A stretch of 64,000 nucleotides of DNA. It comes from CAJINA01 sp964647585 (GTDB lineage Bacteria; Desulfobacterota; Desulfobacteria; Desulfobacterales; CAJINA01). Numbering within the stretch: the first letter of the stretch is position 1; the number at the start of each line of letters is the position of its first letter. This document shows positions 31,779 to 39,621 of the stretch, piece after piece. The stretch covers positions 1 through 64,000 of the forward strand of contig CAZYGG010000010.1 of the NCBI GenBank assembly GCA_964647585.1. Direction: 5' to 3'. The notes beneath the pieces are model-generated. The model was given only the letters and a program-made list of their open reading frames with translations. It had not been told where the DNA came from and did no database searches. A program made the translations under genes and the position numbers.

Positions 31779-32894
31779 ATGGATCATCAGGACTATATGC
31801 GCCGTGCTCTGGATCTGGCTCGAAAAGGGCGGGGATTTACCTCCCCGAATCCCATGGTCGGTGCGGTGGTTGTCAAAGACGGCCGCATCGTGGGCGAGGG
31901 CTACCACCAGGCCGCCGGGTTGCCCCATGCCGAAGTCAACGCTTTAGATGCGGCCGGCGAAGAAGCCCGGGGGGCCACCCTCTATGTGACCCTGGAGCCC
32001 TGTAACCACACCGGGCGGACACCGCCCTGCACTGAGAAAATCATCCGTTCAGGTGCCAGCACGGTGGTCACGGCCATGCAGGATCCCAATCCCCGGGTGG
32101 CGGGCGGCGGAAACGCGGTCCTGAAGGCGCACGGTATCCAGGTGCACAGCGGCGTCTGCGAAAAGGAGGCGCGCCGCCTGAATGAAGCGTTTGTCAAATA
32201 TATCTGTACCGGCCGGCCTTTTGTGACGGTGAAATGCGCGGCGACCCTGGATGGCCGGATTGCCACCCGAACCGGGGATGCCCGCTGGGTTACCGGGTCG
32301 GCTGCGCGGTTGCATGTGCACCGCCTGCGCCATGCTGTGGATGGTATTATGGTGGGTATCAACACGGTGCAGGCGGACGATCCAAGCCTGACCACCCGGC
32401 TCCCGGCGGACCTCCAGTCGCAGCCGAAAGACCCGGTGCGGATTATTCTGGACACACACCTTTCAATATCGAGAAATGCAGGCATATTGCGGCTTGACTC
32501 CGAGGCAGTAACCCTTATTATATGTGCGGACAACGTGCCGGCCAGAACCCGGGCAGCGATCGAACGCCCCGGCGTTCAGGTGGTGCCAGTCGAAACCGGT
32601 GAAGATGGTCGGATCCATCTGGCCGGCCTCATGGAGCGACTGGGAACTGACAACATCACCAGCTTGCTGATTGAAGGCGGCAGCCGGGTGATTGCATCCG
32701 CGTTTGCCGCCGGTATTGTTGACAAGGCCATGTTTTTTTATGCCCCGAAGATTCTCGGCGGTGATGACGGGGTGCCGATCTGTGCCGGGCCGAGTCGCGA
32801 CAGCATGGCAGATTGTATCCGGCTGGCCGACATTCAGACCCGGCGCTTTGATGACGATCTTCTGGTGGAAGGGTATGTGCAGTATCCGGGCTGA
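31779..32894 (+). CDS. ribD: Bifunctional riboflavin deaminase/reductase
   Basis: Deaminates, then reduces, the pyrimidine intermediate of riboflavin synthesis. The 371 residues comprise a zinc deaminase (His50 and Glu52 in HAEVNAL; Cys75 and Cys84 in EPCNHTGRTPPC) and a reductase domain from about 148 onward (VKCAATLDGRIATRTGDARW, LLIEGGSRV). First gene of the rib group. AATTGTGTGAGGTGTC precedes the ATG. No FMN riboswitch consensus was seen upstream. A hairpin repeat separates it from ribE. Confidence 0.96.
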   Translation: MDHQDYMRRALDLARKGRGFTSPNPMVGAVVVKDGRIVGEGYHQAAGLPHAEVNALDAAGEEARGATLYVTLEPCNHTGRTPPCTEKIIRSGASTVVTAMQDPNPRVAGGGNAVLKAHGIQVHSGVCEKEARRLNEAFVKYICTGRPFVTVKCAATLDGRIATRTGDARWVTGSAARLHVHRLRHAVDGIMVGINTVQADDPSLTTRLPADLQSQPKDPVRIILDTHLSISRNAGILRLDSEAVTLIICADNVPARTRAAIERPGVQVVPVETGEDGRIHLAGLMERLGTDNITSLLIEGGSRVIASAFAAGIVDKAMFFYAPKILGGDDGVPICAGPSRDSMADCIRLADIQTRRFDDDLLVEGYVQYPG

Positions 32895-32909
32895 AGGTTG
32901 AGAAAAAGA

Positions 32910-33036
32910 GTGTGAAGTGACTAAAGTGATCTAAAGTGCCTAAAGTTATTGAGTCGCTACGCTCCACTGATTTTATCAAATTGGCAGAATACCTTAACTT
33001 TAGATCACTTCAAACTTTAGGTCACTTTAGGCACTT
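32910..33036. repeat. TAAAGTGA-word long hairpin repeat
   Basis: Left arm GTGACTAAAGTGATCTAAAG with TGCCTAAAGTTA. Right arm TAACTTTAGATCACTTCAAA with CTTTAGGTCACTTTAGGCAC. The spacer GTCGCTACGCTCCACTGATT then ATCAAATTGGCAGAATACC matches the spacer at 23310-23347 although the arms differ. It sits in the ribD-ribE gap. Confidence 0.75.
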
Positions 33037-33102
33037 ATCGTAATCATCTAAAAACAGCTGGATCCCGCGCTTTGGCTATGGAGATCCGTGTAAAAGGAGA
33101 TT

Positions 33103-33765
33103 ATGTTTACCGGGATCATTGAAGGGATGGGGACCGTGGCGCAGGTTCGGCCGGTGGACGGCGGCAGCCGGTTGACTGTGACGGCGGATTTTTCCCTGGA
33201 CGGTACCGGTATTGGCGACAGTATCGCGGTGAACGGGGCCTGTCTGACGGCGGTCAGCCTGGAGGGGGCCCGTTTTTCAGTAGATGTATCCCCGGAAACA
33301 CTTTCAAAGACCACTTTCAGCGCAGTTAAAATTGGAGAACGCGTCAACCTGGAGCGGGCGCTCAGGTTGTCGGATCGCCTGGATGGACACCTTGTGTCAG
33401 GCCACATTGACGGCCAGGGAATCATTACCGGTAAACAGCAGCAGGGTAATGCCATCGTGGTGACGTTTGCCGTATCAGAGGCCCTTTCAGATTATATGAT
33501 ACCCAAGGGGTCGGTGGCAATTGACGGGATCAGCCTGACGATAAACAGTTGTGAAAAACAAAGTTTCAGCGTCAGTATCATTCCCCACACCGCCAAGCTC
33601 ACGACTATTGGCCTGAAGGATGCCGGGGCCCCGGTCAATATCGAGACCGATATGCTCGGCAAATATGTAGAGAAGTTTTTAAGCAGACAGGGTAGAGAGC
33701 GCGGGGAAAAGCGTGATCCGGAATCACTGGACATGCAATTTCTCTCGAAAACAGGATTTTTATAA
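33103..33765 (+). CDS. ribE: Riboflavin synthase, alpha chain
   Basis: Dismutates two lumazine molecules to riboflavin and the pyrimidinedione. The 220-residue protein has the classic tandem lumazine-binding repeats, beginning MFTGIIEGMGTV with VNGACLTAV (about 45-53), then LSGHIDGQ-type LVSGHIDGQG and a second IDGISLTIN (about 140-148). The C terminus extends about 20 residues past the second repeat. AAAGGAG precedes the ATG. Next gene: ribBA. Confidence 0.96.
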   Translation: MFTGIIEGMGTVAQVRPVDGGSRLTVTADFSLDGTGIGDSIAVNGACLTAVSLEGARFSVDVSPETLSKTTFSAVKIGERVNLERALRLSDRLDGHLVSGHIDGQGIITGKQQQGNAIVVTFAVSEALSDYMIPKGSVAIDGISLTINSCEKQSFSVSIIPHTAKLTTIGLKDAGAPVNIETDMLGKYVEKFLSRQGRERGEKRDPESLDMQFLSKTGFL

Positions 33766-33819
33766 AAAGCAAGCGGCGGCTTGATACCTTTCAGGCGGCC
33801 CGGGAGTGTGAACCATACC

Positions 33820-35028
33820 ATGCCCATGATTTCCATTAAACAGGCGATAGAAGACATCCGGTCAGGGAAGATGGTCATCCTGGTGGATGACGAAGATCGT
33901 GAAAATGAAGGTGACCTTACTATGGCGGCTGAGTGTGTAACCCCCGAAGCCATTAACTTTATGGCCAAGTACGGCCGGGGGCTTATCTGCCTGTCGCTGA
34001 CCGGCGAAAAAGCTGATGAACTCAGCCTGCCGATGATGGTCAACAAGAATACATCGCCGTTCGAAACCGGGTTTACCGTTTCAATCGAAGCCAAAAAAGG
34101 CGTAACCACCGGAATATCCGCCGCTGACCGGGCCACTACGGTATTGACGGCCGTGGCCGCCGGCGCCGGGCCTGCAGACCTGGTGAGTCCGGGCCATATT
34201 TTTCCCCTCCGGGCACGGGACGGCGGGGTCATGGTGCGCGTGGGGCAGACCGAAGGATCGGTGGACCTGGCCCGCCTGGCCGGGATGACACCGGCCGGGG
34301 TGATCTGCGAGATCATGGATGACGACGGGAGCATGGCGCGGATGCCCTCTCTGAAAAAATTCAGCGAGGAACACGGCATCGGCATCTGCACCGTTGCCGA
34401 CCTGGTGGCGTATCGCACCCGGACCGAATCATTCGTGACCCGGGCGGCCGAAACGAAGATTCCCACTGCTTACGGGGGCGAATTCAAGATCATCGCCTAT
34501 GCAAATGAGATTGACAATCTGACCCACATCGCGCTTATTAAAGGTGAAATAGACCCGGAAAAACCGATACTGGTAAGGGTCCATTCGGAATGCATGACGG
34601 GGGATATTTTTGGATCGATGCGTTGCGATTGCGGCGATCAGCTGCACAACGCCATGGAGATGATCGCCGAGGAAGGCTCGGGGGTGATCTTGTACCTGCG
34701 CCAGGAAGGGCGGGGGATCGGCCTGGTGAACAAGTTGAAGGCCTATGCGCTTCAGCTCGACCAGGGGCTCGACACCGTTGAAGCCAACCTTGAACTGGGT
34801 TTCAAGGACGACCTGCGGGATTACGGGATCGGTGCCCAGATCCTGGTGGACCTGGGGGTGCGGAAAATGCGGATTTTAACCAACAATCCCAAGAAAATGG
34901 TGGGGCTCGAGGGGTACGGTTTGAGTATCGTGGAACAGGTAGACATAGAAGTCCCCGCCAATGAGCACAACAAGTGCTATCTTGAATGCAAGAAGCTGAA
35001 AATGGGTCATCTGCTGCACATGGGCTGA
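33820..35028 (+). CDS. ribBA: Bifunctional DHBP synthase / GTP cyclohydrolase II
   Basis: Supplies both riboflavin precursors: 3,4-dihydroxy-2-butanone 4-phosphate from ribulose 5-phosphate, and the pyrimidine from GTP. The roughly 402-residue protein has an N-terminal DHBP domain (DDEDRENEGDL near 24-34; GHIFPLRARDGGV). The C-terminal cyclohydrolase domain carries the zinc cysteines in GDIFGSMRCDCGDQL plus RQEGRGIGL. The start was placed at 33820 (MPMISIKQAIEDI). An in-frame TTG at 33781 would add 13 residues, and ATG 33826 is also possible. It lies 54 bases after ribE. Confidence 0.95.
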   Translation: MPMISIKQAIEDIRSGKMVILVDDEDRENEGDLTMAAECVTPEAINFMAKYGRGLICLSLTGEKADELSLPMMVNKNTSPFETGFTVSIEAKKGVTTGISAADRATTVLTAVAAGAGPADLVSPGHIFPLRARDGGVMVRVGQTEGSVDLARLAGMTPAGVICEIMDDDGSMARMPSLKKFSEEHGIGICTVADLVAYRTRTESFVTRAAETKIPTAYGGEFKIIAYANEIDNLTHIALIKGEIDPEKPILVRVHSECMTGDIFGSMRCDCGDQLHNAMEMIAEEGSGVILYLRQEGRGIGLVNKLKAYALQLDQGLDTVEANLELGFKDDLRDYGIGAQILVDLGVRKMRILTNNPKKMVGLEGYGLSIVEQVDIEVPANEHNKCYLECKKLKMGHLLHMG

Positions 35029-35046
35029 AAAAATGGAGGTAAGTAA

Positions 35047-35520
35047 ATGCCGAATCTAATTGAAGGTAGATTGCTGGGTGAGGGTAAGAAGTTTGCACTG
35101 ATAACCAGCCGGTTCAACGATTTTATCACGGATAAACTCGTTGGCGGAGCCCTCGATGCGCTGGTTCGCAGCGGGGTAGATGATGATGACATCGACTTGC
35201 TGAAAGTACCCGGGGCCTTTGAAATTCCCCTGGTGGCCAAGAAAGCGGTGGCGACCGAAAAATATGATGCCGTCATTTGCCTGGGCGCGGTGATCCGCGG
35301 CTCCACTACCCACTATGATTACGTGTGTGCGGAGGCTTCCAAGGGCATTGCCCAGGTTTCACTGGATTCGGGCACCCCGGTTATTTTCGGTATTATCACC
35401 ACGGACACCATCGAACAGGCCATTGAACGGGCAGGCACCAAAGCCGGCAACAAGGGCTGGAGTGCGGCTATATCCGCGGTTGAGATGGCCAACCTGATGG
35501 ACACTTTGAACCGGGCGTAA
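35047..35520 (+). CDS. ribH: 6,7-dimethyl-8-ribityllumazine synthase
   Basis: Makes the lumazine substrate of riboflavin synthase; usually forms a 60-mer capsid or a decamer. The 157-residue protein has SRFNDFITDKLVGGA (about 20-34), VPGAFEIPL (57-65), GAVIRGSTTHYDYV with the catalytic His (about 81-94) and GIITTDTIEQAIERAG. It starts 18 bases after ribBA behind TGGAGG. nusB follows after 6 bases, the well-known ribH-nusB coupling. Confidence 0.97.
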   Translation: MPNLIEGRLLGEGKKFALITSRFNDFITDKLVGGALDALVRSGVDDDDIDLLKVPGAFEIPLVAKKAVATEKYDAVICLGAVIRGSTTHYDYVCAEASKGIAQVSLDSGTPVIFGIITTDTIEQAIERAGTKAGNKGWSAAISAVEMANLMDTLNRA

Positions 35521-35526
35521 ATTTTT

Positions 35527-36102
35527 ATGGGGATCCGCCGAAGAGCAAGAGAGCTTGCGATGCAGGCTCTCTTTTATATTGATTCGCGGCAGTGCAATCT
35601 GGATGAAGGCCTGGACCTGTTCTGCCGCAGTTGCCTGCCGCCCAAAAAGACCCGCCCGTTCTTTATAAAGCTGGTCAGCGGGGTCAGTGCCGGGAGGCCG
35701 GAGATTGACACCCTCATTGAGCGTTTTTCCAGCAATTGGAAAGTCAGCCGTATGTCCGGGGTCGATCGCAATATCCTGCGGATTGCCGTTTTTGAACTGA
35801 TGGGCTGCCCGGATATTCCCACCCGGGTTACTCTCAATGAGGCCATCGATATCGGTAAACGATTCGGCACCGAGGAATCCGGGGCGTTTATCAACGGCAT
35901 CCTGGACAGTATCAACCAGGCTGTTGAAAAAGAGGGACTGAGCCTTGATCTGGAAATACCGGAACTGGTGATTGACTGGGACGTGCAAAGCAAAGCGCAT
36001 GCAGCGACGCCTGAAAAGCAGGTGCCCCTGACCCGGTTCGAGCAGGTTAAAGGTAAAAAAGGGGTTGTAAAACGCAAAGGGCCCCGCAATATAACAGAAT
36101 AG
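35527..36102 (+). CDS. nusB: Transcription antitermination factor NusB, with C-terminal extension
   Basis: Binds NusE (S10) at boxA to promote antitermination in rRNA operons. The 191-residue protein starts MGIRRRARELAMQALFYID and has VSRMSGVDRNILRIAVFEL (about 74-92), then ATLNEAIDIGKRFGTEES-type TLNEAIDIGKRFGTEESG. It is longer than the roughly 140 usual residues by about 45 residues after the core. That Lys-rich tail (GKKGVVKRKGPRN) is not part of the fold. It is coupled to ribH and followed by a hydrolase gene at 13 bases. Confidence 0.94.
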   Translation: MGIRRRARELAMQALFYIDSRQCNLDEGLDLFCRSCLPPKKTRPFFIKLVSGVSAGRPEIDTLIERFSSNWKVSRMSGVDRNILRIAVFELMGCPDIPTRVTLNEAIDIGKRFGTEESGAFINGILDSINQAVEKEGLSLDLEIPELVIDWDVQSKAHAATPEKQVPLTRFEQVKGKKGVVKRKGPRNITE

Positions 36103-36115
36103 AAGGGAGCAGACA

Positions 36116-36745
36116 TTGATAATCAAGTCCATGGCCCTGGGGCCGATAATGGCAAATTGTTATGTGCTTGGCTGTGAAACGACCCGTGCGGCGGCCGTCA
36201 TCGACCCGGGTGAAGAGGCCCCGCGGATACTCGACGCCCTGAAAGAAGACGGGCTTACCCTTAAAGTAATCCTGAACACCCACGGGCATTTTGACCACGT
36301 GGGTGCCAATCGGGAGCTGAAGCTGGCGGTTCCTGAGGCCCAGCTGATGATTCATGGTGATGATGCCCCCATGCTGGGCCAGCTGGCAAATTCGGCCCGG
36401 ATGTTCGGGATGCAGGCAGAGAATTCACCGGATCCGGACCGGTTGCTGCAAGACAAGGATGTAATTGCATTTGGTAATATCAATCTGGACGTCGTACATG
36501 TACCCGGACACTCACCCGGAGGCGTTGCCTTTATCGCGCCTGAGGGTATTTTTGTGGGTGATACCCTTTTTGCGGGGTCAATCGGACGCACCGACCTCCC
36601 CGGCGGGAATTTCGAGACCCTGATCGCCAGCATTCAGAACCGGCTTTTTCAATTTGATGACGAGACCCCGGTCTACCCGGGTCACATGGGTCCGACGAGC
36701 ATCGGGCAGGAAAAACGATCCAACCCTTTTTGTGCGATACGGTAG
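36116..36745 (+). CDS. Metallo-beta-lactamase-fold hydrolase (glyoxalase II-like)
   Basis: A 209-residue MBL-fold protein. The metal-binding motif is NTHGHFDHVGA (about 55-65), followed by HVPGHSPGG, a bridging Asp in GDTLFAGSIGRTDLPGG, and a final histidine in YPGHM. It probably hydrolyses a thioester such as S-lactoylglutathione-type substrates, but the family is broad. The TTG at 36116 is preceded by GAAGGGAG at 7 bases and gives the typical start MIIKSMALGPIMANCYV. It is cotranscribed with nusB. Confidence 0.9.
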   Translation: MIIKSMALGPIMANCYVLGCETTRAAAVIDPGEEAPRILDALKEDGLTLKVILNTHGHFDHVGANRELKLAVPEAQLMIHGDDAPMLGQLANSARMFGMQAENSPDPDRLLQDKDVIAFGNINLDVVHVPGHSPGGVAFIAPEGIFVGDTLFAGSIGRTDLPGGNFETLIASIQNRLFQFDDETPVYPGHMGPTSIGQEKRSNPFCAIR

Positions 36746-36754
36746 GTTAGAAAT

Positions 36755-36891
36755 TCTGAACATCCAGCGTCCAACATTCAACATCGAAATTTGAACTGAT
36801 GCACGCCTGCGGCGCCTGATTATATAAATCAGCACAGCGCCGCGTGCCCTTATTCGATGTTGGACGTTCGCTGTTCAATGTTGGATGTTTG
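36755..36891. repeat. GAACATC-word long hairpin repeat, copy 3
   Basis: Left arm GAACATCCAGCGTCCAAC with ATTCAACATCGAAATTTG. Right arm ATTCGATGTTGGACGTTCG with CTGTTCAATGTTGGATG. The spacer has ACGCCTGCGGCGCCTGATT and AAATCAGCACAGCGCCGCG. It underlies the last codons of the convergent transglycosylase gene. Confidence 0.75.
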
Positions 36892-38358
36892 TTTTTTTAC
36901 CGATGTATTCTCGCCTGTCACGCCCCCATCGCCCGCCGGGTCATTCATGCGCTTGTATTCAATCCCATGGCGTTTGAGGATGTCATAATAGAAGAAAATC
37001 TGGCGGATATAATTAATGGGTTCAGTGCCCCGGCAATATCCATATCGTGATTTAGAATAGTATTTACGGTAGCTTAACATGGGCAGGGTTTTTTTAAGGG
37101 ACGCCCACCGGTCCGGGTCCAGGTTGAATTCCCGGGCAAGGTCGCGGGCATCCCGCACATGGCCCTGGCCCACGTTGTAAGCGGCCAGGGCGATGTAAAG
37201 GCGGTCGGGTGCCGGGGCAGCGTGGAAGAAGTCGTAGAGTATTTTCAGGTACAAAACGCCGGCTTGAATATTCTGGAGTGGGTCGAGTATATCGGTCACC
37301 CCCAGGCTGCGGGCCGTCTGGAGGGTCAGCTGCATAAGCCCGAAGGCCCCGGCGTGACTCCTGGCGGTCGGGTCGAAATGGGACTCTTGATATACCTGGG
37401 CCGCAATCAGCCGCCAGTCAAAATTATTCAATTCGGCCGCTTCTTCGATGATGGCGCGATAGCTGGGCAGGCGGGTGCGCAACCGCCGGTGGTAGGCCCG
37501 CACGTCCACATAATCGAACATCTCCAGGTTAGAAAAATACCGGGCATATATTTCCGCATATTGCCCGTTGGCCTTGATTGTTTTAATAAAGCGATTGATG
37601 CGCCGGCGCAGTTTCCCGGCCTGCTTGTGCACGGCCCAGCCAATTGCCTGGTTTTCACTGACCGGGGATACGATCCGGGCTTTGGGATAATAGCGGCGGT
37701 TGAGCTGGGCGATGTGTTCATCTGCAAGGGTGATACCAATCTCACCGGCGGCGACCTGCCGGATAAGTTCTTCGGTGGGCATGTCGAGATGCAGCTGGAT
37801 AGCGACGTTGATGCCGGCCCGCTGCAGTTCCTCCAGGCGTTCCTGGTAGGAGGTTCCCCGGCGGACGTGGACTGTCTGTCCCGCCAGGTCGGTGGGGCTG
37901 CGGATTCCCGGATGGTGTCGGTTGGTGAGGATTTGCTGCCGGGTGGTCAGATACCCATCGGAAAAAGCAACCTGCCGGAGACGTTTGGCGGTGATGGTCA
38001 GGTCCGCGGCGATCATATCGGCTTCGCCGGTCTGGATGTCCGGAATCATGCCTTCCCATCTTTCAGCGACCTTTATCTCCAGACGGACCCCCAGGTGGTC
38101 GGCAAACGCTTTGGCCAGATCATATTCGAAGCCCATGGGCTGGCCGCGGTACAGGTAGTAGCAATTGGCGTTGTTACGGGTCAGAACCGTAATTTTCCCG
38201 GTGCGCAGGATCCTGCCCATAGCGGTTTCCGGTGGCGGTTCCGGTGTAAACAGGAATATATACAGGCCGCAAGTGATGATAAAGCCGGCTACCAGCGACA
38301 GCCTGAAGATCAGCCGCAGAGAGTCGCTTTTGCGTGTAGTTTGAGTCACCGGCTGCAA
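36850..38358 (-). CDS. MltF-like membrane-bound lytic transglycosylase
   Basis: Cleaves peptidoglycan glycan strands. After one membrane-spanning segment (about residues 15-35) comes a solute-binding-protein-like regulatory domain (GKITVLTRNN to about 260). The SLT catalytic domain follows, with the catalytic Glu in QVYQESHFDP, then GAFGLMQLT and ALAAYNVGQGHV. This order is that of MltF. A longer frame to 38424 exists, but its first codons coincide with a promoter-like TTGACA, so the TTG at 38358 behind GAGGG was chosen (502 residues). Other nearby starts are possible. The last 15 residues or so (KKQTSNIEQRTSNIE) are translated from a repeat arm. Confidence 0.88.
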   Translation of the reverse strand: MQPVTQTTRKSDSLRLIFRLSLVAGFIITCGLYIFLFTPEPPPETAMGRILRTGKITVLTRNNANCYYLYRGQPMGFEYDLAKAFADHLGVRLEIKVAERWEGMIPDIQTGEADMIAADLTITAKRLRQVAFSDGYLTTRQQILTNRHHPGIRSPTDLAGQTVHVRRGTSYQERLEELQRAGINVAIQLHLDMPTEELIRQVAAGEIGITLADEHIAQLNRRYYPKARIVSPVSENQAIGWAVHKQAGKLRRRINRFIKTIKANGQYAEIYARYFSNLEMFDYVDVRAYHRRLRTRLPSYRAIIEEAAELNNFDWRLIAAQVYQESHFDPTARSHAGAFGLMQLTLQTARSLGVTDILDPLQNIQAGVLYLKILYDFFHAAPAPDRLYIALAAYNVGQGHVRDARDLAREFNLDPDRWASLKKTLPMLSYRKYYSKSRYGYCRGTEPINYIRQIFFYYDILKRHGIEYKRMNDPAGDGGVTGENTSVKKQTSNIEQRTSNIE

Positions 38359-38394
38359 GGTCAATACCCTCGATGCGTGTATGGAAAAAAACAC

Positions 38395-38424
38395 AATATG
38401 ATCAATATCCTTACTATATGTCAA
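38395..38424 (-). promoter_or_regulatory. Probable promoter for the MltF-like gene
   Basis: On the minus strand TTGACA (38424-38419), 18 bases, then CATATT (38400-38395). Transcription would start near 38388, upstream of the GAGGG/TTG start proposed at 38358. Confidence 0.45.
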
Positions 38425-38503
38425 GCAGGTGCGAAATACAATCCGGGGGGGGCGGGCAATTTAGCTTGAACTAGCGGTGGCCGTTTGTTAGAAACGGGCT
38501 AAC

Positions 38504-39583
38504 ATGACTTTTGAAATAAAAAGAAGAAAAACACGGCAGATCCGCGTTGGGAGTGTTCCGGTGGGAGGCGATGCCCCCATCGCCGTGCAGTCGATGACCA
38601 ATACCTATACCCAGGATATCAAGGCCACGGTGGCGCAAATTAACCAGTTGGCCGCCGCCGGGTGTGAAATTATCCGGGTGGCCGTGCCGGATGAAGAGGC
38701 TGCGGCAGCCATTGCAAAGATCAAAGCGGCCATCACGATTCCCTTGATTGCGGACATCCATTTTGACTACCGGCTGGCCGTTGCCGCGGCCAAAGCCGGG
38801 GCGGACGGTTTGCGGATAAACCCCGGCAACATCGGCAGTGAAAAAAAGGTCAGGGCGGTGGTCGATTGTGCCCGGGACCTGGGCCTGGCCATTCGGATCG
38901 GCGTGAACTCAGGATCGCTTGAGAAGGATCTGCTGGAGAAATACGGTGGGCAGGCCTGCGCCGCTGCTATGGTGGAAAGTGCCCTGCGGCACATCGAGCG
39001 GCTGCAAGCCATGGACTTTCACGAATTGAAGGTGTCTCTGAAAGCCTCGGATGTCTATCGTACGGTTGCTGCATATCGGCAGTTGGCTGACCAGACGGAC
39101 CTGCCGCTGCATATCGGTGTGACGGAGGCCGGCGGGCTTTTTGCCGGGATCGTCAAGTCGTCTGTGGGCATCGGCATGCTCCTGGCTGAAGGCCTGGGAG
39201 ACACCCTGCGGGTGTCGCTGACCCGTGATCCGGTTGAGGAGATCAAGGTGGGGTATGAGATCCTGCGTGCGTTGGATATCCGCAGCCGGGGGCCGGAAAT
39301 TATTTCATGCCCGACCTGCGGGCGCTGCAAGGTTGACCTGTTCAATATCGCCGAGCAGGTGGAGTCCGCCCTGTTCACCTCCCGGGCGGACGTGAAAGTT
39401 GCTATTATGGGATGTGTGGTAAATGGCCCGGGTGAAGCCCGGGAAGCCGACATCGGGATTGCCGGAGGCGATGGGAATGGGATTCTATTCCGCCAGGGAA
39501 AGGTAGTTAAAAAATTTCCCCAGGCAGATCTGGTGCCGGTGTTGCTCGATGAGGTTGAAAAATACGAAAAAAAGAAACGTTAA
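38504..39583 (+). CDS. ispG: 4-hydroxy-3-methylbut-2-en-1-yl diphosphate synthase (flavodoxin/ferredoxin)
   Basis: Penultimate reductive step of the MEP isoprenoid pathway, using a 4Fe-4S cluster. The 359-residue protein has a TIM barrel (VAVQSMTNTYTQD-type IAVQSMTNTYTQD near 26-38; LRINPGNIGSE near 105-115). The C-terminal cluster domain has CPTCGRC and a third cysteine in IMGCVVNGPGEAREADIGI. The ATG at 38504 follows a small GCCGTTT/AAACGGGC hairpin rather than a strong ribosome-binding site. It heads an ispG-proS-relA series in one direction. Confidence 0.97.
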   Translation: MTFEIKRRKTRQIRVGSVPVGGDAPIAVQSMTNTYTQDIKATVAQINQLAAAGCEIIRVAVPDEEAAAAIAKIKAAITIPLIADIHFDYRLAVAAAKAGADGLRINPGNIGSEKKVRAVVDCARDLGLAIRIGVNSGSLEKDLLEKYGGQACAAAMVESALRHIERLQAMDFHELKVSLKASDVYRTVAAYRQLADQTDLPLHIGVTEAGGLFAGIVKSSVGIGMLLAEGLGDTLRVSLTRDPVEEIKVGYEILRALDIRSRGPEIISCPTCGRCKVDLFNIAEQVESALFTSRADVKVAIMGCVVNGPGEAREADIGIAGGDGNGILFRQGKVVKKFPQADLVPVLLDEVEKYEKKKR

Positions 39584-39621
39584 ACATATTTAAGAAAACT
39601 GGCATAAATAGAGAGGAAATC

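Noticed and set aside
37159..38469. 436-codon plus-strand frame opposite the transglycosylase
   Set aside because: The minus-strand frame has clear SLT and solute-binding motifs; the plus frame has none and crosses the promoter region.
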